Source of the DNA: Planctomycetia bacterium
GTDB lineage: Bacteria; Planctomycetota; Phycisphaerae; UBA1845; UTPLA1
Length of the DNA: 64,000 nt
Direction of reading: 5' to 3'
Assembly: GCA_015200345.1 (NCBI GenBank)
Contig: CP054187.1
Coordinates: 3,580,470-3,644,469, forward strand
Of the stretch, positions 1 to 9,325 are shown one piece after another. Under the pieces are notes generated by a model. It did not search any database. It saw only the letters and a list, made by a program, of their open reading frames with translations, and was not told where the DNA came from. Position 1 is the first letter of the stretch. Every line of letters starts with the position of its first letter. The position numbers and the translations under genes were made by a program.

Positions 1-1
1 G

Positions 2-403
2 TACGGGCTGCCGGCGGTGGATCGGCCGACGACGTTTGTCGGTCAGTTGGCGGCGCTGCGGGAGGGACGGGCGCTGCGGCTGTTCACCGACGAGTTTCGC
101 ACGCCGATCGAGCTGGGCGATGCGGCGCGGGCGGTGATTGAGGCCGCCGCGTCAACAGCGACCGGTGTCTTGCACGTCGCCGGGCCGCAGCGATTGAGCC
201 GGTACGAGATGATCGAGATCGCGGCGCGAGCACTGGCCATCGAGCGGCCGAACCTGACGCCAATCTCGCGCACCGAAGCAGGCGGACCGGAACCGCGCCC
301 GGCCGACTTGAGCCTTTTGTGCCGGCGATTCGAACTGCTGTTCGGCCGCGCGCCGGGTCGGCCGATGGCGGAAACAATGAGACAAATAGTGAAAAGCGAA
401 TAG
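2..403 (+). CDS. RmlD/SDR-type sugar-nucleotide reductase, C-terminal part
   Basis: Only the last 133 codons are present; the frame is open to the left edge, so the gene starts outside the window. The visible part matches the substrate-binding half of extended SDR proteins of the dTDP-4-dehydrorhamnose reductase (RmlD) type: a segment around HVAGPQRLSRYE followed by an ALAIERPNLTPIS-like helix-strand and a C-terminal helix. This family reduces or epimerises nucleotide sugars for surface polysaccharides. The Rossmann fold and catalytic YxxxK lie outside, so the exact substrate cannot be judged. It ends at TAG just before a strong terminator, so it is the last gene of its transcript. Confidence 0.7.
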   Translation, partial: YGLPAVDRPTTFVGQLAALREGRALRLFTDEFRTPIELGDAARAVIEAAASTATGVLHVAGPQRLSRYEMIEIAARALAIERPNLTPISRTEAGGPEPRPADLSLLCRRFELLFGRAPGRPMAETMRQIVKSE

Positions 404-449
404 GAGACCGCAGGGTGCGTCCTGGACGCGCCCTGAATCGCGCAAAATG

Positions 450-498
450 AAAGGGGTTCGCGGCGATCGAGAATCTCTCGGCGCCGCGAACCCCTTTT
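450..498. terminator. Strong bidirectional intrinsic terminator
   Basis: A perfect 16-bp inverted repeat (450-465 with 482-497, arms reading AAAGGGGTTCGCGGCG and its complement) encloses a 16-base loop. It ends in TTTT on the plus strand and in TTT on the minus strand. It sits between the convergent ends of the sugar reductase gene and the secreted protease gene and can serve both. Confidence 0.85.
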
Positions 499-537
499 AC
501 AATCCCATTTCTACATTCCGCTATTCGACCTTCCGGC

Positions 538-3500
538 CTACGGACAGCCGTTGCCGAGCAGGCAGTCAACGAACAGGATGCGGTCGTTGCCGCTCAAGTC
601 GCCGCTGGCGTCCATGTCGGCGCAGCCGCAGCCCGGTGCGTAGGCGTCGTTCCCGATCGTGCAGTTGACGAACTGCTGCACATCGAGACCGTCGCGGAAC
701 GTGTCGCCGTTCAGATCGCCCTTCAGGGCGCACTGCGGCGCGAACCAGTCGAGCACGCGCTGCATGACGGCCTGTCGATTGGCCGGGGTGCTGATCGCCT
801 CCCACGGGAAGCCGAAGAAGACGGTCTTATAGACCGGCGTCTCCTTGTAGATCGCCGCCTCCGGCGGCGTGCCGGCATTGCCGCTGAAGGCCAGCAGCGC
901 CGTGGCGTTGGGGCTGATCCGATCGCTGAAGTTCGTGAACGGATAGCTCAACGTGTACGGGCCGTAGCCGGAGAACAGGGCGTTCTGCCCGGTGACGGTC
1001 GTCTGGTTCACGTCGTTGGTGCCGGGGCTGGCCATGCCGAGGTAGTTCTGCATGAAGGCCGTCGGAACGCCGGTCGGGCTATCCCGATCGTACAGGTAAT
1101 CCTGGCTGACGATCCACAACCGCTTGCCCGTGTTGAGCCACGCCTCCAGCGCCGCCTCACCAGCCGCGCCGGGGCCGCAGAACCCGCCGAACTCGTCGCC
1201 GGTGAACCAGATGACGATCTTGTACGGGCTTAGCTGGGCCGCGGTCGGCTCGTTGTCGGTGTTGTTGGTGTCCCAGACATCGTAACTACGGCCAAGGGCG
1301 TCGAGCGCGGCGGTGTAGGTCGCGCGGACATCCGGGCCGTTGTCGTCGTCATCGACGAGGAGAATCTGCGGGAACGATCGCGTCGTGAAGCTCCACTCGG
1401 CCGAGTTTGGACCGGTGCCGCAGAGATTGGTCGAGCGCACACGCCAGTAATAAGTCGTGTCGCTTAACAGATCGGCGCCGGGTGTCCACGTTGGATTAAG
1501 CAGGCCGGTGGCGCTTTGCACGATGTTCGTGAAGCCGGCGTCGGACGCGACCTCGATCGTGTAGCTGACGCCCTGCGCCGGGACGTTCCACGTGAAGTTC
1601 GGCCGAAGTGCCTGATTGGTGACACCATTCGCCGGGGCCGTGAGCGTCGGTGCGGCCGGAGCAGACGTGTAGAGATTCAGCCCGGCGACAACCGAGCGAT
1701 TGATCGCGCCGGAGACGCCGTCAATCTGAACGTTGTAATTGCCGGCGGAGGCCGCGCCGGTGTTGGAAATGGTCAGCGTCGCCATGCTCGGCGGCGTGAC
1801 CGGGTTGGGACTGATGTTGGCCGTCGTGCCGCCCGGGTTGCCGCTGACGCTCAACGTCACCGGGTCGGTATAGCCCATGATCGAGCCGACATCGATGGTG
1901 TAGACCGCATCGGCCGGGGCACAGACGTCCTGCGGCGAGGGCGAGACCCCGAGCGTGAAGCTCGGATCCTGCGCACAATTGTAGCAGACGAGGGCGAAGT
2001 CCTGATCGGTGGCGTCGCCGCTGTTCGGGATTCCGTCGGAGTTGATGTTCGCCGCATTGACGCGAATCAGGTAACCGCCCGGCGCGGTCGGACCGATGAA
2101 AACGCCTTCGGTGTTGTTGCGGTCATCCGCCGCACCGCCGGTGATCGACCAGCCGACGCTGTTGAAGACGTTGCCGCGGTACACGTTGGCGCCGTCTTCG
2201 ACGGTCAGATCGAGGTTGTTGTTCCACGCGGGGGTGCTGCCGCCCAGGCCGTGACCGGGGGCATCGGTCCAGACCAGCATGATCTTGATCGGCTTGGTGG
2301 GGTCCTCGGCCGAGACGGAGCGGGTCCACTGCTCGCCGGTGTTGTCGAAGACAGCCGGGTTATCGAAGTAAAGCACCGACAACTGCGGATCGACGACTTT
2401 CTGCAGTTCCATGCGGCCCCAGCCCTGCTTGCTGTCGAACGGAGGACCGAGGATGCCGCCGTCGGCGTCGAGTTTGCCGACGAGGTTGCGGGCTTCGGCG
2501 ATGAAGGCCGCCTTGATTAGCGCGGGGCTGGGATCAGTCGTGTACCCCGGCAGGCCGCGATAGTACTGAATGAACAGGGCGACCGCGCCGGAAACGTGCG
2601 GCGAGGCCATGCTCGTGCCGCACAGCAGGCTGTAGCTGTTGGTCGGGTAGGTTGAATCGACGTAGCAACCGGGGGCCACCATGTGCGGAATCTTTCGACC
2701 GTCCAGCGCCGGGCCGTGCGCCGTATTCGATGACAGATCGTCGATTTGCAGGATTTGCGCCCCGCCGGGGCTGGTCTGCATCTTGGTGGAGCCGATTGTG
2801 AACAGGTTCTTGCCTTCATCTGGCGTGCCTTGGGTGCTGGTGCCGCCGTTGCCGTTCATGAAGGAGAGAACGAACGTCAGAGGTTGATTGCCCGCGGCAT
2901 TGGGGTCGGCATCGCGCACGCCGACGTCGACCTGTCGCGTCTTCTCGTCGTATCCGAGCGGCGTGCCGGAAGGCCCCCAACTGTTGCCGGAGAGCGACGA
3001 ACCGTTGTTGTACGACGTGGTCATCAGCAGCAGCATGCCGCCCGCTTGCGTGTACGTCGGGCTGTAGTTCTGCTCGATGAGGTTCGCACCGGGCGCGACG
3101 CCGAGGCCGCGCTGGAAGCCGAAGCTGTCGAGTACGCCACTGGTACCGTCTGCGGCCATGATGCCGGCGGTGTGAGTACCGTGAGAACTGGACCCGGTGC
3201 CGCAGGAGACGCCGACGCATGGGAGAAAGCGGTTGACGAGGTTCGGGTGCGTGTCCTGCACACCGCCATCGACGTTGGCAATGATGACGCCCGCGCCGTT
3301 GACGCCGACGCTGGACAACCAGGCGAGATAACCGGGGAAGGCCTGGTTCGAGCCGTTAACGTTGTTGGCGTTGACTTGATTGCTCATCTCACCGCGAAGT
3401 CCGCCATCGGTCGCCTCGGGCTGAATGCTGTAGACGCCTTCCAGTTCGGCTGCATCGCGATACTTGTCACCGGGAAGGACGAACGTCACGTAGGAGAAGG

Positions 3501-4038
3501 CGGGATCGCTGTCGGCGATGCCGTCGAGCTTTCCGCCCAGCGCCGTGATCGCTTCCACCGTGCGGCCGACGTCAGCGCCTTTATAGACAAGAACAGTTGA
3601 TGCAACGCCTTCCGCCGGCAGCGAGCGCCAGCGCGGCAGGACTTTGTACGCCGGGAGGAAGTCGCCCGTCCAGCGAACCGCCGGCGCCGCGCGGGTCGCG
3701 GTGACGGCCTCCAAGTCGCCATAGACGACGTAGGTGAACGGATGAATATATTGAATGACCTCCATGCCGCTCGCGCGGAGATCGTCGAGCCATTCCTGCT
3801 TGGTCGGTCCGACGAATTGAACGAGTCGCAGGTTCGGACCGGCCGATCGCGGGGTCGCCCACTCCTGCGGCAGGGCGGGTTGCGCGACGAGCGGATCGAA
3901 GCTCACTTCGCCGAGCGTCAGCGTGTAATCCACACTCGGACCGGGCGCGACGACCTCGGCTGCACGAGCCGATGGCACAAGTGAAGAAGCGATGATGGCA
4001 AGAACCAGTACGACCCGGCGATAGATTTGCGTCGTCAT
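538..4038 (-). CDS. Secreted subtilisin-like (S8) protease with dockerin-like tail
   Basis: A large exported serine protease of about 1166 residues. The start at 4038 gives a clear signal peptide (MTTQIYRR then a hydrophobic stretch ending ARA) with GGAG upstream; an ATG further upstream would add 66 unlikely residues. The S8 triad is visible: Asp in NVDGGVQDTHPN (about 257), His in SHGTHTAG (about 286), Ser in GTSMASPHVSG (about 476), with the oxyanion Asn near 397. A KP-43-like beta-sandwich (LVWTDAPGHG, NNLDLTVEDG; about 550-690) follows, then a fibronectin-III-like domain (about 795-885) and an alpha/beta segment beginning ILLVDDDDNG (about 888-1100) that resembles ThuA or glutamine-amidotransferase-like folds. 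The last 64 residues hold two EF-hand-like halves (GDLNGDTFRDGLD, DMDASGDLSGND). Substrate unknown. Confidence 0.88.
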   Translation of the reverse strand: MTTQIYRRVVLVLAIIASSLVPSARAAEVVAPGPSVDYTLTLGEVSFDPLVAQPALPQEWATPRSAGPNLRLVQFVGPTKQEWLDDLRASGMEVIQYIHPFTYVVYGDLEAVTATRAAPAVRWTGDFLPAYKVLPRWRSLPAEGVASTVLVYKGADVGRTVEAITALGGKLDGIADSDPAFSYVTFVLPGDKYRDAAELEGVYSIQPEATDGGLRGEMSNQVNANNVNGSNQAFPGYLAWLSSVGVNGAGVIIANVDGGVQDTHPNLVNRFLPCVGVSCGTGSSSHGTHTAGIMAADGTSGVLDSFGFQRGLGVAPGANLIEQNYSPTYTQAGGMLLLMTTSYNNGSSLSGNSWGPSGTPLGYDEKTRQVDVGVRDADPNAAGNQPLTFVLSFMNGNGGTSTQGTPDEGKNLFTIGSTKMQTSPGGAQILQIDDLSSNTAHGPALDGRKIPHMVAPGCYVDSTYPTNSYSLLCGTSMASPHVSGAVALFIQYYRGLPGYTTDPSPALIKAAFIAEARNLVGKLDADGGILGPPFDSKQGWGRMELQKVVDPQLSVLYFDNPAVFDNTGEQWTRSVSAEDPTKPIKIMLVWTDAPGHGLGGSTPAWNNNLDLTVEDGANVYRGNVFNSVGWSITGGAADDRNNTEGVFIGPTAPGGYLIRVNAANINSDGIPNSGDATDQDFALVCYNCAQDPSFTLGVSPSPQDVCAPADAVYTIDVGSIMGYTDPVTLSVSGNPGGTTANISPNPVTPPSMATLTISNTGAASAGNYNVQIDGVSGAINRSVVAGLNLYTSAPAAPTLTAPANGVTNQALRPNFTWNVPAQGVSYTIEVASDAGFTNIVQSATGLLNPTWTPGADLLSDTTYYWRVRSTNLCGTGPNSAEWSFTTRSFPQILLVDDDDNGPDVRATYTAALDALGRSYDVWDTNNTDNEPTAAQLSPYKIVIWFTGDEFGGFCGPGAAGEAALEAWLNTGKRLWIVSQDYLYDRDSPTGVPTAFMQNYLGMASPGTNDVNQTTVTGQNALFSGYGPYTLSYPFTNFSDRISPNATALLAFSGNAGTPPEAAIYKETPVYKTVFFGFPWEAISTPANRQAVMQRVLDWFAPQCALKGDLNGDTFRDGLDVQQFVNCTIGNDAYAPGCGCADMDASGDLSGNDRILFVDCLLGNGCP

Positions 4039-4180
4039 TCCCAATCTCCACACCTTGTTTGACATAAGCGGCCGCCCGGCGTCCGGCAGCGGCGCACCAT
4101 CGCGCGCCGTCTGCCACCCCGGCGGAAGCTTGAACTCAATGCCGGATTGACCTTGATCGGTGATCCAGCCAGCCATGTTA

Positions 4181-4189
4181 ATGATAACA
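4181..4189 (-). promoter_or_regulatory. Possible extended -10 upstream of the secreted protease
   Basis: Read on the minus strand, 4189-4181 is TG-T-TATCAT, an extended -10 match, about 140 bases upstream of the preferred start of the protease gene. No good -35 is seen at 17-18 bases. The rest of the 4039-4290 gap holds only short palindromes (for example ATCCG..CGGAT at 4192-4206). Confidence 0.25.
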
Positions 4190-4290
4190 GAATCCGTTAT
4201 TCGGATGTACAAAAATCCGAGGCGGGCCACCCCCAAAAAGTGGCACGGGTGGGGAAATCGCCCCGGATTGGACCCGATTCGCCGGGCGGG

Positions 4291-6027
4291 TCAGCCAATG
4301 CGGTATCGCCGCTGTTTGAGGTAATCCCAGACGACGTACCGCTCCAGTTCCCGGCCGCCCACGAAAAAGACGCGCCCGGCGGTGCGTTCGGCGAGAGTAT
4401 TGGCAAACTGCACGTCTTCTTCGGTCTGGCCCCAGCTTGAAAGGAGAAAAACGTTGATCGTAATGCCCTGGTCTCGGCAGGCGGCTCCCTCGCGCAGCGT
4501 GAAGTGTTCGGTGCGGCGATCGGGTGGGTAGAGCATATAAAGCTGATTGTCTTCATAGTGGGCCGTGGGCAGGCCGTCGGTGATGAGGATGATCTGACGA
4601 TTGGGCGTGTCCTGCACCTGGAGCAGGGTGCGCGCGAGGCGCAGGCCCTGCTGGAGGTTCGTGAAATGCGGCGGCAGATCGCGCTCGGTGATGCGTTCGT
4701 CGCTCAAATCGGCGCGGAGGCGCACGACGGGATCGTAGATCGTCACCGGCTTGGGCAGCAGCGCGGGGACTTCGGAAACATGCCGGCGTTTGGCGACGGT
4801 GTACACCTCGACGAAATCCACGTAGTCGCCGGGGTATTCGCTGCGAATCAGCCCGTGCAAGGCCAGGGCCATGCGCTTGACGTTGATGTATTGCCCGCCG
4901 TAGCGCATCGAACCGCTCATGTCCATGACGACGACCGTGGCGCACTTGGGCGTGTTGCGCGTGCGATGGATTTCGATGTCGGCCGGAGTGAGTCGAATTC
5001 GCCGCTTGCCGGAAGCCGTTGAAGCGTCGTCCGGGCTGGCAGGTGATTGAGCGGATTTCTGCGTCTGGCGGACCAGCGCGTTGACGAGCGAGCCGGCGAC
5101 GTCCATGTTCGCGAGCGAATCGCCGAATTCGTAGGGCTTGGTGCGCGGCAATTCGACCGCTCCCTCGCCGGTGATGTCGTCCACGTGCCGGCCGCTGCGC
5201 GCCGCCTGAAGATCAGCGAAGATGCGGTCGAGCAGCTTCGATTGAAACACGCGGAAGGCCTTGGGCGTAAGCGCGAACTGCTTGCCGTCGCGCTGCAGGC
5301 CCTGTTCCTCGGCGAGGTGACGGACCATTTCCTCGACTTGGCGCTGGAGCGCCTGCAATTCATTCACCTGCTCTTCGTTCGCGAAGCGGGCCAGCTCATC
5401 CATGTTGATGAGATAGAGCTTCGCGTTGCGCGCGGCCTCCTTGAGCTGTTCGATCAGGCGATCGATCGTTTCCAGCTCGTCCTTGATTTCGATGGCTTTT
5501 TCGACCGACATCGGCGTGCGGCCGGTGAAGGCGTACTTCGCGGCGAGCTGCTCGACTTGAAACGCGTCACCGAGCCGATCCATGAGCGTGACCAGGGCGC
5601 GGGCGAATTCGCTTCGCTGCGATTCGCCGTACCAGAGCTTTTCCAGGTCGCGCATCTGGGCCGCGCGCACGGCGCGATCAAAGGCTGCTTGCTTCGCTTT
5701 GGGCGGATGGGTATTTCGGGCGGCGGATTCGTAGGCGCGCTGCGCAGCCTGTTTCGCGCCGGCGGTTTCGTACGTCTCAAGAATTTTGCGCTTTCGCTCT
5801 TCGAGCATCGCCAGCAGGGAATCAAGGCTCGGCCCGAGGCCGCGAATCTGCGAGGGGTCCAGTTCAATGGCGTTGGCGAGTTCCTCGTCGGTGAAACGGC
5901 GCATGCTGCCGTAAGCGAGCATGTGTTCAAAGGCGGGCGAGACGAGGTCCGGCGGTTCGCGCGCGGGCATCGGAAAGCGCTGCGGGTCGTAACCGAGGTA
6001 GGTATGGATGATGCCGCCGGGGATCAT
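4291..6027 (-). CDS. VWA-domain protein (CoxE-like)
   Basis: A cytosolic protein of about 578 residues with a C-terminal von Willebrand factor A domain. The MIDAS metal site is visible as VVMDMSGSMRYGG (DxSxS) and a later Asp in LITDGLPT. The N-terminal 350 residues are highly charged and helical (for example EERKRKILETYE), probably coiled coil. In related systems such VWA proteins work with MoxR-type AAA ATPases in metal insertion or complex maturation; no such ATPase is adjacent here. The start at 6027 (MIPGGIIHTYLG) is chosen because the sequence upstream is AT-rich and reads poorly as protein; ATG at 6210 and GTG at 6096 are alternatives. Confidence 0.75.
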   Translation of the reverse strand: MIPGGIIHTYLGYDPQRFPMPAREPPDLVSPAFEHMLAYGSMRRFTDEELANAIELDPSQIRGLGPSLDSLLAMLEERKRKILETYETAGAKQAAQRAYESAARNTHPPKAKQAAFDRAVRAAQMRDLEKLWYGESQRSEFARALVTLMDRLGDAFQVEQLAAKYAFTGRTPMSVEKAIEIKDELETIDRLIEQLKEAARNAKLYLINMDELARFANEEQVNELQALQRQVEEMVRHLAEEQGLQRDGKQFALTPKAFRVFQSKLLDRIFADLQAARSGRHVDDITGEGAVELPRTKPYEFGDSLANMDVAGSLVNALVRQTQKSAQSPASPDDASTASGKRRIRLTPADIEIHRTRNTPKCATVVVMDMSGSMRYGGQYINVKRMALALHGLIRSEYPGDYVDFVEVYTVAKRRHVSEVPALLPKPVTIYDPVVRLRADLSDERITERDLPPHFTNLQQGLRLARTLLQVQDTPNRQIILITDGLPTAHYEDNQLYMLYPPDRRTEHFTLREGAACRDQGITINVFLLSSWGQTEEDVQFANTLAERTAGRVFFVGGRELERYVVWDYLKQRRYRIG

Positions 6028-6102
6028 CGGGTTTTCGAAGCTGGTGACGTTATTGAGTTGAACGGATTCCGGCGGAGATGGTTTGTGCGATTCCACGCTG
6101 CA

Positions 6103-6108
6103 ATTATA
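6103..6108 (-). promoter_or_regulatory. Possible -10 box for the VWA gene
   Basis: A perfect TATAAT reads on the minus strand at 6108-6103 in a locally AT-rich stretch, about 75 bases upstream of the preferred start of the VWA gene. The hexamer 17 bases further upstream (ATGAAC) is a poor -35, so this is only a candidate. Confidence 0.3.
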
Positions 6109-6304
6109 ACAACGCCAAGCCGCGAGTTCATCGATGAACGAATTTTGAGGAAGCAATATTGTTCTTGAACGATTTGCCGGTTGAACCTCATCTTTGAAGG
6201 GGGTATTCATTTTTTCACTTTTTCCGCTGGTTGCTGCGTTTCCGCTTCGAGGCTATTTTCCTTTTGAATCTCGCGTTGATGAACCAGGTGAAAGGGTCTG
6301 TGCT

Positions 6305-7297
6305 TTGTATCAAAGGGGTTCCACTTCCGCATTCCTGCTCACGTCGCTCCTGACGTGCGGCTGCGGGCAGCTTTCCCCGTGCCCGAACGAACGACTGAAC
6401 ACCAGCGCCACGCAACCATCGCCGCAGACGTTCGCGGAGCAGCCGTACGTCGGAACCGCGGATGCCTACCAGTTCGGGCCCCTCCAGGTGGTGTCAACAG
6501 CGATCGAGCGATGCGATCGCGGCGCGCCGGTCTTGCTTCGCATTCACGCACCAGAGGATCCCGGCCACTACGCAGTCTTGTTGTTTCAGCATGGGTTCAT
6601 GGTGGAAAGCAGCGCCTACGAAGGCATGTTGCGGCAGATCGCCAGCCACGGATTTGTCGTCGTCGCGCCGCAGATGTACCAGCCCGGCCTGATGGCGCTG
6701 TTTGGCACGCCGACTGCATTCGAGGAAGCGGAGGTCGCTTCGGGGCTGGTTGATTGGATGACCGAGCATCTTAGCGCCGTCACCGGCGTGACCGCCCGGG
6801 TGGATCGACTCGCGATCGGCGGGCATTCGCGCGGCGGAAAGGTTGCCTGGCTGACGGCTTTGAAGGATGCAACGCGATTTCGGGCGATCATCGGGGTCGA
6901 TCCGGTGGATGGCCGCGGGGGACCGGCGGGGAATCAACCGCGCGTGGCAGCGGAACCGTTTCCGTTCAATCTGCCGGCGCTGGTGATCGGGGCGGGATTG
7001 AACGGCGCCTGCGCACCGACTGGAGACAACTATGTGCAGTTTTACGAGTCGAGCCAGTCTCCCGCGTGGCGAATTGTGGCGAAGAACTATGCCCACGGGG
7101 ATATGCTGGACGAGCCAGCGGCGGCGGCGTCCGCAGCGTTTTGCGGCACCGGGGCGGATCGCGAGTCGATGCGTCGAGCGACCGCGGGGATGATGGTTCT
7201 ATTCCTGCGCGAAGCGCTTCAGCGGGGCGGGTCGCCTCCCGGCGACTTGTACGTCGCGAATCCTCCGCCGATTGAGATCGACGCGGTATCAAAGTAA
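6305..7297 (+). CDS. Chlorophyllase-like alpha/beta hydrolase, probable lipoprotein
   Basis: An alpha/beta-hydrolase whose motifs resemble the chlorophyllase family: LLFQHGFMVESSAYE and ASHGFVVVAPQMY near the N-terminus, the nucleophile elbow GHSRGGKVAW, a VDPVDG segment supplying the acid, and YAHGDMLDE at the catalytic His. Plant chlorophyllases cleave the phytyl ester of chlorophyll; bacterial relatives are mostly uncharacterised carboxylester hydrolases, so the substrate is unknown. The start is uncertain. TTG at 6305 has AAAGGG eight bases upstream and gives a short hydrophobic leader reaching Cys (LLTSLLTCGCG), suggesting lipoprotein export. TTG at 6194 would add 37 residues and has no ribosome site. 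It is divergent from the VWA gene and convergent with hldD (8-base gap). Confidence 0.75.
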   Translation: MYQRGSTSAFLLTSLLTCGCGQLSPCPNERLNTSATQPSPQTFAEQPYVGTADAYQFGPLQVVSTAIERCDRGAPVLLRIHAPEDPGHYAVLLFQHGFMVESSAYEGMLRQIASHGFVVVAPQMYQPGLMALFGTPTAFEEAEVASGLVDWMTEHLSAVTGVTARVDRLAIGGHSRGGKVAWLTALKDATRFRAIIGVDPVDGRGGPAGNQPRVAAEPFPFNLPALVIGAGLNGACAPTGDNYVQFYESSQSPAWRIVAKNYAHGDMLDEPAAAASAAFCGTGADRESMRRATAGMMVLFLREALQRGGSPPGDLYVANPPPIEIDAVSK

Positions 7298-7305
7298 GGC
7301 AGAGA

Positions 7306-8280
7306 TTATTCGGCGAGGGTCTGCCGAACGCCCGCTTCGAGCGATGTCGCAATTGCGGCATAGCCGGCTTCGCGCAATCGCGTCATGTCGGCCTGGGTGA
7401 AGTTCTGATACTGGCCGGCGACATCGGGCGGCATGTCGATGAAACGGATGCGCGGTTCGCGGTTGAGCGTGGCGAAAACGGCGTGCGCGAGATCGAGAAA
7501 GGTTCGCGGCGTGCCGGTGCCGGAGTTGTAAAGGGCGCTGGGGGCGTGGTTGATCCAGAGCCAGATCAGGTGGTCAACGCAATCGCCGACGAAGACAAAA
7601 TCGCGTCGCTGCTCGCCGTCGCGAATCGCGGGATCGTTTGACTTGAACAGGCGCACCTCGCCGGTGTCGAGAATCTGCCGGCGCGCGTGCCAGACGACGC
7701 TGGCCATGCGGTCCTTGTGTCCCTCGCGCGGGCCGTAGACGTTGAAGAACTTGACGCCGGCCCAGCACGGCGGCGCGGGGCGGCCCGCCGTGACCTGTTC
7801 CAGCGCCCATTGGTCAAAGTCGTTCTTGCTTTTGCCATAGAGATTGAGCGGTTTCAGCTCGCTCGGCGGGGTGCGATCGTTGAAGCCCATCCTGCCGTCG
7901 CCATAGGTCGCGGCGCTGGAGGCATAGATGAGCGATCGATTGTTCGCGGCGCACCAGTTCCAGAGCCGCTGCGTGTAGCGGATGTTGATCTCCTGAAGAA
8001 ACTCCCAATTTGTTTCGGTCGTTCGGCTGCACGCGCCGAGGTGGAAGACGACATCGGGCTTGAGCCGCCCGGCTTCGAGATCGTCGAGAAACTGATCGTG
8101 CCGGAGCACGTCGCCGGCGGGGCGGAGGCGTGCGGCGGGCAGCCCGTTGAGATTCGGCGCTTTGGCGGGCGTGACCTCACGATCGACGAGCATCAGATCG
8201 TGCCCGTCGCGCGCCAGGCGGTGCGCCAGGTTCGACCCGATGAAGCCCGCGGCGCCGGTGACGGCGATCAGATTAGACAT
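7306..8280 (-). CDS. hldD: ADP-L-glycero-D-manno-heptose-6-epimerase-like
   Basis: An extended SDR protein of 324 residues. It shows the NAD(P) motif GAAGFIGS (9-16), the catalytic pair Y148-x3-K152 (YGKSK), and hallmarks of HldD/RfaD: KFFNVYGPREGHKDRM and QYQNFTQAD. HldD converts ADP-D-glycero-D-manno-heptose to the L-glycero form used in lipopolysaccharide core. No other heptose genes are nearby. The ATG lies inside the end of the upstream deoxyhypusine-synthase-like gene (8-base overlap), suggesting translational coupling. Confidence 0.88.
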   Translation of the reverse strand: MSNLIAVTGAAGFIGSNLAHRLARDGHDLMLVDREVTPAKAPNLNGLPAARLRPAGDVLRHDQFLDDLEAGRLKPDVVFHLGACSRTTETNWEFLQEINIRYTQRLWNWCAANNRSLIYASSAATYGDGRMGFNDRTPPSELKPLNLYGKSKNDFDQWALEQVTAGRPAPPCWAGVKFFNVYGPREGHKDRMASVVWHARRQILDTGEVRLFKSNDPAIRDGEQRRDFVFVGDCVDHLIWLWINHAPSALYNSGTGTPRTFLDLAHAVFATLNREPRIRFIDMPPDVAGQYQNFTQADMTRLREAGYAAIATSLEAGVRQTLAE

Positions 8281-9325
8281 GCTGCGGCGTCATCTCAAAG
8301 AACTTCTGCCAGCGCCGGGCCTCGCGCTTCTTCCACGCCCCCTGGCCGTAGCCGTAGCCGACGATCGCCGGCACCGCCAGCGTCGCCTCGCTGTAGACCA
8401 TTTGCTCAAAGGCGGTGTCGACCTTGCCCCAGCTTGAGGCCTCTTTGAGCGTGCTGCTGGAGAGGGCGCCGTCGCGTACGTCGGCCACGGTGACCTGAAT
8501 CGCATAGCGGTGCATCTCGACGTCCTGTCCGAGGATTTCCGCGGCGACGACAACGTCCTGCGTGAAGTTCTTGGGCACACCGCCGCCGATCATGAAGATG
8601 CCGGTGCGCGGGCACTGAATCTTCAACTGCGTCAGTTCATAAAAATCGCGCCCGCCGTCCCAGATGACGTGATCCTTGCCGCCGCGCTCGGCGATGTGCG
8701 CCACCAATCCGAAACCGGCCGAGCAATCCGAAAAGGCCGGGGCGAAGATCGGCACGTCGTTCTCGTAGGCCGCGAGCAGGATCGAATCACGATTCTTGCC
8801 GTTCTGGTCGAGGTAGCGGCCGAACTCGCGGAGCAATTCGCGCGAGGAATAGGCCCGCGGCATGAGGCCGTCGAAGATTTGCTTGGTGACGTCGTCGCAG
8901 ATGCGCAGCTCGTCTTCGTCAATGAACGTATCGTAGATGCGGTCGATGTGCAGTTCGCGGAGCGTGTCGTCCTCCATGCCCGACTTGAAGCGATCCGGAG
9001 CGAGGTAATGCTTGAAGCCCAGTCCCTCGAAGAAGTCCTGATCGATCAGGTTGGCCCCGGTGCTGACGATGCAATCGACCATGCGGTTGCGCACCATGTC
9101 GGCAAAGACCTTCTTCAGCCCCGCCGAGACCAGCGAACCGGCCATGCAGAGGATGATGCCGCAATCGGCATCGTTGAGCATCATGTTGTAGATCGTGGCA
9201 GCGCGGTGCAAATCGCGGCTGCTGTAGGCCATGTGCTCCATCGAGCCGACAAGCTTGGCGTAGTCGAACTTGGTGATGTCAATGTGTTCGATGGGCGTGG
9301 TCAGCAGTTCTTTTTTCGTGGCCAT
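8273..9325 (-). CDS. Deoxyhypusine-synthase-family protein
   Basis: A 350-residue protein spanning the whole deoxyhypusine synthase fold. It retains NAD-site segments (MAGSLVSAGL, STGANLIDQDFFE, FSDCSAGFG, IGGGVPKNFTQD) and the lysine that forms the enzyme-aminobutyl intermediate in EASSWGKVD (K301). In eukaryotes and archaea the enzyme modifies eIF5A; bacteria lack eIF5A and known bacterial homologues often make homospermidine or act on other amines, so a polyamine role is the better guess. ATG start preceded by GGAGC. Overlaps hldD by 8 bases. Confidence 0.85.
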   Translation of the reverse strand: MATKKELLTTPIEHIDITKFDYAKLVGSMEHMAYSSRDLHRAATIYNMMLNDADCGIILCMAGSLVSAGLKKVFADMVRNRMVDCIVSTGANLIDQDFFEGLGFKHYLAPDRFKSGMEDDTLRELHIDRIYDTFIDEDELRICDDVTKQIFDGLMPRAYSSRELLREFGRYLDQNGKNRDSILLAAYENDVPIFAPAFSDCSAGFGLVAHIAERGGKDHVIWDGGRDFYELTQLKIQCPRTGIFMIGGGVPKNFTQDVVVAAEILGQDVEMHRYAIQVTVADVRDGALSSSTLKEASSWGKVDTAFEQMVYSEATLAVPAIVGYGYGQGAWKKREARRWQKFFEMTPQHV

